A stretch of 64,000 nucleotides of DNA from CAYVQU01 sp964453155 (GTDB lineage Bacteria; Chloroflexota; Anaerolineae; Anaerolineales; UBA11858): the NCBI GenBank assembly GCA_964453155.1, contig CAYVQU010000001.1, positions 15,948 through 79,947 of the forward strand, given 5' to 3'. Positions 42,304 to 50,503 of this stretch are shown piece by piece. Position numbers and translations under genes: made by a program. The notes below the pieces were generated by a model. It was not told the DNA's origin, made no database searches, and saw nothing but the letters and a program-made list of their open reading frames with translations. Each line of letters begins with the position of its first letter. Position 1 is the stretch's first letter.

Positions 42304-42325
42304 CCTCCTGGGCACCACCTCCTTT
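42304..42325 (-). promoter_or_regulatory. Extra Shine-Dalgarno sequences in a long leader
   Basis: AAAGGAGGT (42317-42325) is a full complement of the 16S rRNA 3' end, and AGGAGG follows at 42304-42309. Neither has a start codon at proper distance, and the gene start lies about 85 bases further. Such sites without a start are known in Bacillus leaders, where ribosome binding protects the mRNA. Role here inferred. Confidence 0.45.
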
Positions 42326-42407
42326 CAAAATACTGAGACGCGTCAGATTTTGATTGAAATCTTAGAGAAAATTTCCTCAAAAAACCAACACTTTTTTAAT
42401 CCGGTAA

Positions 42408-42436
42408 ATTATGCAGTATTGTGAACATATTGTAAA
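42408..42436 (-). promoter_or_regulatory. Promoter of the 872-residue binding protein
   Basis: On the minus strand TTTACA and CATAAT are separated by 17 bases. The leader would be about 170 bases long. Sequence match only. Confidence 0.55.
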
Positions 42437-42530
42437 AGGCTGAGAAATTATATCATAACCTTTTTTATGAAATATTTACAATCTTCACACTACAAATAGT
42501 GAATTGTCATAGGGATGCTAGTCAAAGCTC

Positions 42531-44525
42531 CTATTTTTGACAATTCTCACCATAATCGAACGATTCTAATTGGCTGAGCGCCGAGTTAGAAACTGGATCA
42601 ACCTGAACGCCACACATATCTGAACGCTGGGCAACCAACCGAATGCGAGGATACAGGGGCAAAACCGGCAAATCTTCGGCAAAAATCAATTGCATTTGCC
42701 CGATTGCATTCTGAAAGACCTCACTCTCGGGGATTGCGTACTGAAATTGGTGACAGTAGGCATCAAAGGTCGAATTGCGGTACCCTGAAACATTGGCCCC
42801 GCCCCAGCCCTTAGTTGAACCGGGTTCAAGTCCGGGAACTTCTGCACTAGTAAATAAAGAACACATTGGCGTGAGATTCGTTGCCCAGGCGAATTGAACC
42901 ATATCAAATTTGCGGCCAAATATGAGACCTTCTGGCCCTGAATTGAAAAGGGTTTGCCATTCATCCTGAACAACTTCAACCCCCAGCCCACATTGCCGCA
43001 AATTGGCGGCAATCATTTCTGCCACTTCGGGTCGCTCAGCATCATTTGGAACGCTTAATTTCACCACAAATGGCGTACCATTGGGCACATTTGGAATTCC
43101 AGAGGCTGTCCGGGGAGTATCAGGGTTGAGATCAAAATCGACCCAACCCGCCAAAGCGAACCTGCGAGCAGCTTCTTCAGGATCGAACGAATAGACAGCT
43201 ACATCTGGGTTCGCCAAGGGATGATTCGGCGGGACAAATGTAGCTGGCACTGGTGGAACGCCAAATAGAAATTGGTCTATCAAGGCCTGGCGATCGATAC
43301 AATGAGCGATCCCTTGACGTAAAGCGGCGGCTTCAAATAAATCGTAGCGGTTGAGGGTTAGTGTATCAATCCCGAAAGCCAATAATTCCCAGGCAGTTCC
43401 TAATTGAATATCAAATTCAAGGCGGCCATTTTCTTGTTCGGCTCGCAAGCGGGGAACTTCGGTTTCGAGCAATGCCGATCGATCAACATAATCACACTCA
43501 TTGATGATGACCGCATCGATCGCGGCAGAACTGGAGGGCATAAACCGGAAGACCAAATGATCAAAATACGGTAGCCCCTCCGTCGTTCGAAAGTAATGTG
43601 GGTTAGGGCTGAGAGTGATATGATCCCCAGAAATCCACTCATCAATCACATAAGGCCCCCATCCTAATGGGGTTCGGTTGGAGATATCTGCCGAGAACAA
43701 CTCGGCGGAAGTTAGGTGCTGCCAAAGATGTTGAGGTAAGGGGGAGAAAAATTTGGTGGCATAATCCCCAAGATATCCTGGGATGCCAACCCACTCCACT
43801 GTGATCTCATCTACAGCCTGATATGCCTGCGTAAATCGAAGAATTTCTACACCGGTATTGGCAAAAATTTCTCGAAATACTTCAAACGAATAAACTGAAT
43901 CAAATGCAGTTACGGGAGTCCCATCAGACCAAGATACTCCTGGCACTAGTGAAAATTGTACTCGCATTTCATCCATTTGAACTGCATCGGTACCCTCGTA
44001 TTCAAGCGCGCAATCTTGCTCTTGGCAACCGGTCGGGAAGTAGCGCACGCCACCTTGTAATGCAACCCAATTGCGATCTGCATCTAGGATAATCTCACCA
44101 GGAGAAACATCTATCGGTTTTAAAAGTACATCTCCATCCATCAAAGATGGAATTTTTTCTAAGATAACCGGATTGGGCGTGAAATTATTCCAATCAATCG
44201 GCCCATCATAGATTGCTTGTCGGACACTTTGAGCAACTGAGGATGAATCACCATAAAGAAATAGAGATGCTGGTTCAGCGCCTAAACAAACCGTCAGTGT
44301 CCGTTTGGGTTTCGGGGTTACCGAAGGGGTCGTGGTGATTGCGGGGGTTGGGTCTACCGGGATTTCGGTTGCTGTTTCGGCTGCAACCAAAATTGCGTCC
44401 ACTGTAGGGCTTGAAATCACTTCCACCTTACAGGCTGTTAAACCACTCAGAAGAATCACAGTCAGGATGACTGCCATTTTCTTTACATTTATTGTGCTCT
44501 GGAAAAAGTGGGGTGGCAAGTTCAT
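42531..44525 (-). CDS. Oligopeptide-type ABC solute-binding lipoprotein (SBP_bac_5), 664 aa
   Basis: This 664-residue protein has a lipoprotein signal (lipobox GLTAC), a Pro/Thr/Glu-rich linker to about residue 72, then the SBP_bac_5 fold in normal order: RTLTVCLGAEPASLFLYG near 75, WSDGTPVTAFDSVYSF near 200-215, and AALRQGIAHCIDRQALIDQF near 405. It resembles the 708-residue protein at 24357-26483 in plan and linker. It lies upstream of the permuted binding protein on the same strand, with 302 bases between. It is likely a second receptor for the nearby permeases. Confidence 0.9.
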   Translation of the reverse strand: MNLPPHFFQSTINVKKMAVILTVILLSGLTACKVEVISSPTVDAILVAAETATEIPVDPTPAITTTPSVTPKPKRTLTVCLGAEPASLFLYGDSSSVAQSVRQAIYDGPIDWNNFTPNPVILEKIPSLMDGDVLLKPIDVSPGEIILDADRNWVALQGGVRYFPTGCQEQDCALEYEGTDAVQMDEMRVQFSLVPGVSWSDGTPVTAFDSVYSFEVFREIFANTGVEILRFTQAYQAVDEITVEWVGIPGYLGDYATKFFSPLPQHLWQHLTSAELFSADISNRTPLGWGPYVIDEWISGDHITLSPNPHYFRTTEGLPYFDHLVFRFMPSSSAAIDAVIINECDYVDRSALLETEVPRLRAEQENGRLEFDIQLGTAWELLAFGIDTLTLNRYDLFEAAALRQGIAHCIDRQALIDQFLFGVPPVPATFVPPNHPLANPDVAVYSFDPEEAARRFALAGWVDFDLNPDTPRTASGIPNVPNGTPFVVKLSVPNDAERPEVAEMIAANLRQCGLGVEVVQDEWQTLFNSGPEGLIFGRKFDMVQFAWATNLTPMCSLFTSAEVPGLEPGSTKGWGGANVSGYRNSTFDAYCHQFQYAIPESEVFQNAIGQMQLIFAEDLPVLPLYPRIRLVAQRSDMCGVQVDPVSNSALSQLESFDYGENCQK

Positions 44526-44642
44526 TGAGTTCCAAGTTACGAGCTTGTTATCAATCTAACCAAAACGCCAATACAACTTTTTGTTAAGGTTGGTTCCTGC
44601 CAACGAGGAGGAATTCAAATTGGAATAATACATAAAGGCCAG

Positions 44643-44906
44643 TTAGCACATCCCGAAAGCGCAAATTTTAAGGGAATGGACATCTGTCATCTTCAACCGA
44701 TAAAGTGATAGATCGTTATTGTCTTCGAAAGTCAAGGCCAAATAGACTGAAACCAAAGACATTTTAGGATTTTCTCCGCGCGAGGCCGCTTGCAAAAGTC
44801 GATTTTTGCCAAATGCCGGTGGATTTTTTCGTCCAACCCAATTCTTTAGGGTTCTACTCAAACTTAAATCAACGGTATCGAACCGTTCCATTTTAGGTAA
44901 ACTCAT
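44643..44906 (-). CDS. Small protein overlapping the ECF sigma gene (possible truncated anti-sigma)
   Basis: This 87-residue reading starts at an ATG with an excellent GGAGG six bases ahead, inside the end of the sigma gene (14-base overlap). Coupled translation with the sigma factor suggests a partner such as an anti-sigma factor. The N-terminal half (SLSRTLKNWVGRKNPPAFGKNRLLQAAS) has the look of a helical anti-sigma N-terminus. No zinc-binding HxxxCxxC is present and no membrane helix follows, and the C-terminal part (LSLYRLKMTDVHSLKICAFG) does not look like a known fold. It may be cut short by a frameshift. Function is inferred from position only. Confidence 0.6.
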   Translation of the reverse strand: MSLPKMERFDTVDLSLSRTLKNWVGRKNPPAFGKNRLLQAASRGENPKMSLVSVYLALTFEDNNDLSLYRLKMTDVHSLKICAFGMC

Positions 44907-45468
44907 ATTGTACCTCCCGGAGATCTAACCCATTGGATTCAAGTTCTGTCTTCAGGGCCTTACGCCCGTAATACAATCGCGATTTGACCGTTCCAACGGG
45001 TACATCCAGGACTTCAGATATTTCCTGTAAAGATAAATCATTAATATAATAAAGTACGACTACCATTCTTTGCGAGAGTGGTAATCCCGTAATCGCTTGA
45101 TGGATATCCTGCCACTCTTCATCTTTTTCAGCTAAATAAGAGGGAGATTGTTTCTTCCCCCCGGTCAGCCATTCGGCCATATCTTCTAAAGGTTGTAACC
45201 AGCGTTTGCGCCGTTTGACATAAGTGTAAGTCAAATTTGTGGTTGCGCGATACAGCCAAGGCTCTAACGGCCGGTTATGATCAATGCGGTCGGCGAACCG
45301 GTGCATCCGCAGAAAAACATCTTGCAGTAAATCCGCGGCCGCGGCTTCATCACCCGTGACTGCCAGGGCAGTACGATATACCATGTGCTGGTGCCGATCG
45401 TATAACTCCCCTAATGCATGTAAACTACCACTTTGAAGTCGGAGAATAAGTTCGCCGTCGCTGATCAC
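44893..45468 (-). CDS. ECF-type RNA polymerase sigma factor
   Basis: This 191-residue protein starts at a GTG with AGAGG eight bases ahead. Region 2 is seen near 20-90 (LYDRHQHMVYRTALAVTGDE then AADLLQDVFLRMHRF, then PLEPWLYRATTNLTYTYVKR) and region 4 near 125-180 (LPLSQRMVVVLYYINDLSLQEISEVLDVPVGTVKSRLYYGRKAL). It should direct RNA polymerase to a small regulon. Its stop overlaps the small protein gene downstream. No promoter match for it can be assigned. Stress or envelope signals are common triggers in the family. Confidence 0.94.
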   Translation of the reverse strand: MISDGELILRLQSGSLHALGELYDRHQHMVYRTALAVTGDEAAAADLLQDVFLRMHRFADRIDHNRPLEPWLYRATTNLTYTYVKRRKRWLQPLEDMAEWLTGGKKQSPSYLAEKDEEWQDIHQAITGLPLSQRMVVVLYYINDLSLQEISEVLDVPVGTVKSRLYYGRKALKTELESNGLDLREVQYEFT

Positions 45469-45583
45469 AAATGATGCCTCTCGAAGGTTTTGGTCTTACC
45501 TTACTATACTATTGAAACCCATAATTGGTTCAATTGCAGCAAAATCTTGCCAATTCTATTTCCGGATGAGGGGGATGTCAAGC

Positions 45584-46510
45584 TCAAAAAGAGTCTTCTT
45601 CTTCACCTAGCCGAAGCCGAATATATGATTCGTAACGTTCGAAATGGATTTTCTCACCTTCAACGGCGACCTTAACCGCACAACCAGGTTCGTGTAGGTG
45701 CATACAGTTACTAAACTGGCAATCGGCTACTAAATCGCGAATTTCGGGGAAATAACCATCCACCTCTTCGGGTTCAATATCCCATAGTGCCAGGGCTTTT
45801 AGTCCGGGGGTATCGGCCACGTAACCACCACCATCTAGCGGAAACATTTCCCGAACGACAGTTGTATGCCGTCCTTTTCGGGTAGCTTTACTAATATCGC
45901 GGACCACCAACCCCAAACCCGGCTGAATTTTATTCAGCAGACTTGATTTTCCGACTCCCGATGGTCCGGCTAAAACGGAAACTTTGCCGACTAATTCCTT
46001 ATGAAGTTTTTTAACTCCCCGACCTGATTCAACCGAGGTGAAGATGACCGGATAGCCAATATCTTTGTAATGACCATACCATTTTTTAGCATTGCGTAAA
46101 CCAATCAGATCAATTTTGTTGAACACAATCGTTACCGGCGTTTCGGCCTGTTCGGCAACGATTAAAAATCGATCGAGCATCCGCAGTTTAGGTTCTGGCT
46201 CATCACAAGCAAAGACCAACATAACTTGATCTGGATTCGCAATGATAATTTGTTGATATTCACCTCTGGGCGTCGGTGCCATTCGGGAAAACATTCGGTC
46301 CCGGTCATCAATGGCTTCGATCATACCAGTACCATCATCCAAGAGTGAAATTTGGACCCAATCGCCCACGGCAGCAATATCTCCCTGCTTGCGGCCCCGC
46401 TTGAGTCGTCCACGCAACCGACAAACGACGATCCCGGTCGCAGTTTCACAAGTATAGAAGCCCGACTGGGATCGAATGATCAGACCTTTCGTTTTTTTTT
46501 CTTTATTCAG
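45584..46510 (-). CDS. rsgA: Ribosome small-subunit maturation GTPase RsgA, possible CTG start
   Basis: This is the circularly permuted GTPase RsgA, which checks late 30S subunit assembly. The order G4 (FNKIDLIGL) before G1 (GPSGVGKSS) and G3 (DTPGLKAL) is visible, with an N-terminal OB fold and a C-terminal zinc site (Cys in VADCQFSNC, then HLHEPGC). The frame has no ATG, GTG or TTG ahead of the OB fold except a TTG inside it (46417), which would lose the first strand. A CTG at 46510 lies four bases after GGAGG and gives 308 residues, the usual length. The segment between (IIRSQSGFYTCETATGIV) is clearly OB-fold sequence, so translation must start upstream of 46417. Confidence 0.88.
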   Translation of the reverse strand: MNKEKKTKGLIIRSQSGFYTCETATGIVVCRLRGRLKRGRKQGDIAAVGDWVQISLLDDGTGMIEAIDDRDRMFSRMAPTPRGEYQQIIIANPDQVMLVFACDEPEPKLRMLDRFLIVAEQAETPVTIVFNKIDLIGLRNAKKWYGHYKDIGYPVIFTSVESGRGVKKLHKELVGKVSVLAGPSGVGKSSLLNKIQPGLGLVVRDISKATRKGRHTTVVREMFPLDGGGYVADTPGLKALALWDIEPEEVDGYFPEIRDLVADCQFSNCMHLHEPGCAVKVAVEGEKIHFERYESYIRLRLGEEEDSF

Positions 46511-46540
46511 ATTGCCTCCAAACTAGAAGAGTATAAATCT

Positions 46541-48841
46541 TTATGGGTTACTTTCTTCTTCGCTCACAACTTCGTTTGTTTCAGGTAATGCTAACACACC
46601 CACGCTCGATTCCCAAGGCAACAAGTAATTTCGACGGCCTTCGAAATAATATTGAACGATACCCCTAAAAATTGGGGCAGCAATATCGGAACCCTCCCCC
46701 GAATGTTCGGCGATAACAGCTATCGCAATATCCGGTTTATTTTCCCGGTTTTCCAGGGTGTAACCCGCAAACCAAGCATGTGAGGCATCCAAACCTGATT
46801 CGGCGGTCCCGGTTTTTCCAGCCATAGCATAAAGATTCTTGCTATAAGTGCCGAGAACATGACTGGCCGTGCCGCGTTTATCTTGAACGACTGCGATCAT
46901 GCCTTCCTTTAAAACGGCTAGTGTCTCTGGAGAGACAGGCAGCTTACCGTTCTCAATCGGTGCGAATTCATAAATTGGGTCAGCACCTGGGGGTGCAATC
47001 CGTTCGATGACTTGCGGTTGATACATGGTGCCCCCATTACCTAGCGCGGCGATAAATTGAGCAACCTGGAGCGGGGTCACAAGCGTATCTCCCTGACCAA
47101 TTGCCAGGTTTATGGCTTCTACTTCATCTCCAGGATCAGGAATATTGCCGGCTTCTTCTTCGACGCCTTCAATCCCAGTAGGACTGCCGAGACCGAAACC
47201 GCGGGCCATCTCAGATACCCCATCTGCAATTCCCTGACGATAAAGATCCAAACCAATATGCCAGAAATAGGGGTTGCAGGAGCGCATCAACCCTTCCGGG
47301 AGATTTAGCAATCCGCTCGGTTTGGTTTCGCACTCTTCTTCGGTCAATAACTCTTCTTGACAGTGTTCCCAAGTCCAATCGTGCCGAGGGGAAATGCTGG
47401 GAATTTCAGTAAAATGATAATCACAATCGTAGGTTGATTCGCGGGTATAAAGACCACTTTCGAGGGCCGCGGCGGTCGTAATTATTTTGAAAACCGATCC
47501 CAATGGGTACTGCCCGCGCGTGGCTCGATTGTAGAGGGGTTGGCCACCATATTGGTTATAAATATCCTCAAGCTGGTAACGAGAATTTGCATTTGCGGGC
47601 TCAAAGGCATTGGGATCAAAACCGGGTGAGGAGGCCAGGGCTAATATTCGTCCAGTTTCTACTTCCATGACCACAATAGCACCGAAATATTTAAGGAGCA
47701 TCTCTTGAGCTGCCAATTGCAGGTCAGCATCAAAGGTTGTATAAATGGCTTGCGCCGGTTGACCAGGAACATCGGCGATTTGGGTAACTACTTCATTTGA
47801 TGGGCCAAGTACGTACAATGTGCCCCCACGGATCCCGCCAAGATAGGATTCGCCCCATTTTTCAACCCCTTGGCGACCAACTTTTTCATCCCGGCTATAC
47901 CCCAAACGGAGGTATTCTTCTTCCTCTTCGGCCTGAATAAAACTAACATATCCTATCGATTGGGGAGCGATCCCATTGTCGTAATAAAACCGGGATTCAA
48001 ATGGCCACATTACCAACCCCCCTTGGTCATATCCATTAGAGATATCGTAATACTCATCGACAAATTCGCGGGGGACTTCGGCCACGTATACCAGCCAGTC
48101 AGCTCCAGGGGGATAATCGTAATATTGGTTATACAATGCGCCGGGATGAATTCCCGTCATCCGCTGGATATTCCGCAAAATGTCATCTTCCTCCCCATCT
48201 TCGAAGCGGCTGGGAATGATACCAATCGAGGCCGCTTCGGCATAGGCCACAATCGCGTTGCCATTGCGATCATATATATTGGCGCGGGCTGGGATATGGC
48301 GATCCATCCAGAGATAATTACCACCCGCCAACTCGGGCAGGATAATTTCATCGGCCCACTGTACCCGCCAACTACCATCTTCAAGGCTGAGATTCATAAT
48401 CGTTTCGCGGTGAATATCACCAATTAACACACTGTGGAGTATTACGCGAAAACTAACCTCCGCACTTTGGGAATTGCGCTGCAAAAATGACAATATTTCA
48501 AAATCCAGGCTGCTTACGGCCGCTTCGGCCAAAACAGAGCGATAACGCCGGATGAAATCTTCTTCAGAAATTGCGTCCTGACTGATGGCGGTTAGCATGG
48601 CATACATCGCCGGGTAATCATCAGCCTGCCAATATTCCAAATATTTTTGAACAAAATGATCTGGATCAGGAACTGGTGTAGCGGTTAATGTGGGGGTAGG
48701 TGAAGCAATTTCGGGCGTTACCGTGGCAACCACAACCTCGGCTGTCGGGGTTTGGTCCATTGGCAATGGAGTTGGGGTAACAGTGGTACATCCCACCACC
48801 AGAATAATTACGATAAAGATAAGCCAACGTATTTGGGTCAT
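46541..48841 (-). CDS. Class B penicillin-binding protein, lipoprotein with MecA-like N-terminal domain
   Basis: The reading from 48841 gives 766 residues with a lipoprotein signal (lipobox VVGC, Cys18) and a Pro/Thr-rich linker. An NTF2-like/MecA_N domain follows (about 58-160, DHFVQKYLEYWQADDYPAM onward), then the dimerisation region (ARANIYDRNGNAIV near 190), then the transpeptidase. The active Ser lies in GSVFK near 449, with SCN near 520 and KTGTAES near 675. It cross-links peptidoglycan. The MecA_N domain is typical of low-affinity PBPs such as PBP2a and PBP5fm, but beta-lactam resistance cannot be claimed from this alone. rsgA follows after 30 bases. Confidence 0.92.
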   Translation of the reverse strand: MTQIRWLIFIVIILVVGCTTVTPTPLPMDQTPTAEVVVATVTPEIASPTPTLTATPVPDPDHFVQKYLEYWQADDYPAMYAMLTAISQDAISEEDFIRRYRSVLAEAAVSSLDFEILSFLQRNSQSAEVSFRVILHSVLIGDIHRETIMNLSLEDGSWRVQWADEIILPELAGGNYLWMDRHIPARANIYDRNGNAIVAYAEAASIGIIPSRFEDGEEDDILRNIQRMTGIHPGALYNQYYDYPPGADWLVYVAEVPREFVDEYYDISNGYDQGGLVMWPFESRFYYDNGIAPQSIGYVSFIQAEEEEEYLRLGYSRDEKVGRQGVEKWGESYLGGIRGGTLYVLGPSNEVVTQIADVPGQPAQAIYTTFDADLQLAAQEMLLKYFGAIVVMEVETGRILALASSPGFDPNAFEPANANSRYQLEDIYNQYGGQPLYNRATRGQYPLGSVFKIITTAAALESGLYTRESTYDCDYHFTEIPSISPRHDWTWEHCQEELLTEEECETKPSGLLNLPEGLMRSCNPYFWHIGLDLYRQGIADGVSEMARGFGLGSPTGIEGVEEEAGNIPDPGDEVEAINLAIGQGDTLVTPLQVAQFIAALGNGGTMYQPQVIERIAPPGADPIYEFAPIENGKLPVSPETLAVLKEGMIAVVQDKRGTASHVLGTYSKNLYAMAGKTGTAESGLDASHAWFAGYTLENRENKPDIAIAVIAEHSGEGSDIAAPIFRGIVQYYFEGRRNYLLPWESSVGVLALPETNEVVSEEESNP

Positions 48842-48921
48842 AACTGCTAAAGTCTCTCTCACTGATCAAAAATTCACAATTTGATAAACATCCTAATTGA
48901 CTTATGATCAGCGTTTAAATC

Positions 48922-49572
48922 TTACCTATCAGGTAAGATATTTTTGAAGGTCACACAATGATATCTTAGAGCTTCTTGACAGGCTGAGGGTACATTAGTA
49001 CCAACAGCGATTCCAATCTTCGAAATTTGCCGAGTTAAATTACAAAGGGGCAAACCCATTACATTTGCGAAACATCCTTGTAAATTATCGACCGGCTGAA
49101 AGCCGGTATGCTGGATGGCATAGGCCCCAGCCTTATCGAGGGGATCGCCACTGTCAACATAAACCTGCATTTCATCATCCGAATAATTCCGCATCGGGAC
49201 ATCCGTACCACAAATATCGGTTAGCAATTGATCTTCTTGTAAGTTTAGGGCCGCAATCGCGGTAAAAACTTGATGAGAACGGCCCCGCAACTGGGTTAAC
49301 ATCCGAATTGCATCCCCCTTGTCACATGGTTTACCTAAAATTTGATCACCATCAACAACGGTGGTGTCTGAGGCAATTACTACGCCATCTTGATCGACAA
49401 GTTCTTGGACCGCCCGGGCCTTTTCGACTGCCATCCGCAGCACATATTCTTGGGGATTTTCGCCCTGATGAGGGGTTTCATCAATGTCGGCGGCAATCAC
49501 CTGAAAATCCAGATTCATAAGCGCCAATAATTCATGGCGACGGGGAGATTTCGAAGCTAAGATAATTTTCAT
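48922..49572 (-). CDS. maf: Maf-like nucleotide pyrophosphatase
   Basis: The start at 49572 (MKIILASKSPRRHELL) gives 216 residues with the signature SxSPRR loop at the N-terminus. Other family segments are ASDTTVVDGDQILGKP near 75-90 and VYVDSGDPLDKAGAYAIQ. Maf proteins hydrolyse non-canonical or canonical nucleoside triphosphates such as dTTP, UTP or m7GTP and help prevent wrong bases in RNA and DNA. It lies after the PBP gene on the same strand, with about 80 bases between, and ends with no clear terminator. Confidence 0.94.
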   Translation of the reverse strand: MKIILASKSPRRHELLALMNLDFQVIAADIDETPHQGENPQEYVLRMAVEKARAVQELVDQDGVVIASDTTVVDGDQILGKPCDKGDAIRMLTQLRGRSHQVFTAIAALNLQEDQLLTDICGTDVPMRNYSDDEMQVYVDSGDPLDKAGAYAIQHTGFQPVDNLQGCFANVMGLPLCNLTRQISKIGIAVGTNVPSACQEALRYHCVTFKNILPDR

Positions 49573-49889
49573 AAACGTCATCCATTCAGCGCCGGATTTT
49601 ATCACAATCTCTGAATACCTCTAGCCCATTCGATCTTACCAATGTAGAATGGACAGGATTGAATTTAATAACTCATGTAATGCATGATGTGCAAAGTGTG
49701 CCAGAAAATTCACCCCTTCCGAAAATTTCAGAACACAGCTTCGATACGCTTTCGCTACTCAGGCCCGTCTTGAGACGGTCGAAGGGATACCAGTTCCGTA
49801 ATATCAATTATAGATAATTGAGCTTACCATCAATAATTGGAAAGCTTCAGTCGAAATCAGAATTTTTATTATCAGCTTTTGGAGGCGAA
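49573..49889. other. 317-base divergent region between maf and xpt
   Basis: No gene is seen. It holds a palindromic element (49739-49784) and the ribosome site of xpt. I looked for a purine riboswitch because xpt often has one, but the conserved core (TATAATCC...TCTACC) is not present. Confidence 0.6.
49739..49784. repeat. REP-like palindrome ahead of xpt
   Basis: CTTCGA and TCGAAG flank a short stem CCGTC-TTGA-GACGG. The intervening TACGCTTTCGCTACTCAGG is like REP-type sequences seen scattered in many genomes. No copy elsewhere in this window. Confidence 0.5.
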
Positions 49890-50456
49890 ATGCAAATACT
49901 GAAAGATCGAATTGTAAAGGAAGGGAGAAACCTGGGAGGGGGCATCTTGAAAGTCGATGGATTTGTCAACCACCAGGTAGACCCTCAATTGATGGATGAT
50001 GCTGGCAAAGAATTTGCGGAATTATTTGCCGATATTGGGGCCACCAAGATCCTGACCGCCGAAATTTCGGGGATTGCTCCAGCGGTGGCCACTGGGTTGC
50101 ACATGGGGTTGCCGGTGGTCTATGCTCGTAAACGAAAACCCATTACCATGCCAGATCAGGTGTTGCTAACCCTGGCACCATCGCATACCAAAGGGCGGAC
50201 TGTTGAATTAATTGTCTCTCCGGAATATCTAGCCGGTGGAGAGCGAGTACTGATTATCGACGACTTCCTGGCCAGCGCGGCTACGATCATGGGCTTGGTC
50301 CGATTGGCTGAGACAGCCGGGGCAGTCGTGGTGGGGATCGGGGCATTAATTGAAAAGGCGTTTGAGGGCGGGCGCGGCTTGCTCAATCCGCTGGGCGTCC
50401 CCGTCTATTCCTTGGCATCCATTCAATCCATGGATGATGAAATCATTTTCGAATAA
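49890..50456 (+). CDS. xpt: Xanthine phosphoribosyltransferase
   Basis: The start at 49890 (MQILKDRIVKEG) has GGAGG four bases ahead and gives 188 residues, the normal Xpt length. The N-terminal EGRNLGGGILKVDGFVNHQ fits Bacillus Xpt, and the PRPP-binding loop is VLIIDDFLASAATI near 120-134. It joins xanthine (or guanine) to PRPP to make XMP or GMP. guaA follows after 48 bases, which would convert XMP to GMP, so the two form a salvage unit. Confidence 0.93.
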   Translation: MQILKDRIVKEGRNLGGGILKVDGFVNHQVDPQLMDDAGKEFAELFADIGATKILTAEISGIAPAVATGLHMGLPVVYARKRKPITMPDQVLLTLAPSHTKGRTVELIVSPEYLAGGERVLIIDDFLASAATIMGLVRLAETAGAVVVGIGALIEKAFEGGRGLLNPLGVPVYSLASIQSMDDEIIFE

Positions 50457-50503
50457 ATTGAAATATCCAAACGTTATGATAGTGCAGGTTGAACATTAAA
50501 ATC

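Larger units (their letters stand above)
42229..42530. other. 302-base gene-free leader and promoter region
   Basis: No open frame with a good start is seen. On the minus strand it holds a promoter (42408-42436), two extra Shine-Dalgarno-like sequences (42304-42325), and the true ribosome site next to the start of the 872-residue binding protein. A short frame of 28 codons behind the first of these sites starts too close to it (two bases) to be called a leader peptide. Confidence 0.6.

Noticed and set aside
42229..42325. 28-codon leader peptide before the 872-residue binding protein
   Set aside because: Its GTG start is only two bases from the ribosome site, too close for normal initiation, and the peptide has no regulatory pattern.
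49650..49889. Purine riboswitch ahead of xpt
   Set aside because: The conserved core words of the purine riboswitch (around TATAATCC and TCTACC) and its paired loops are not present.
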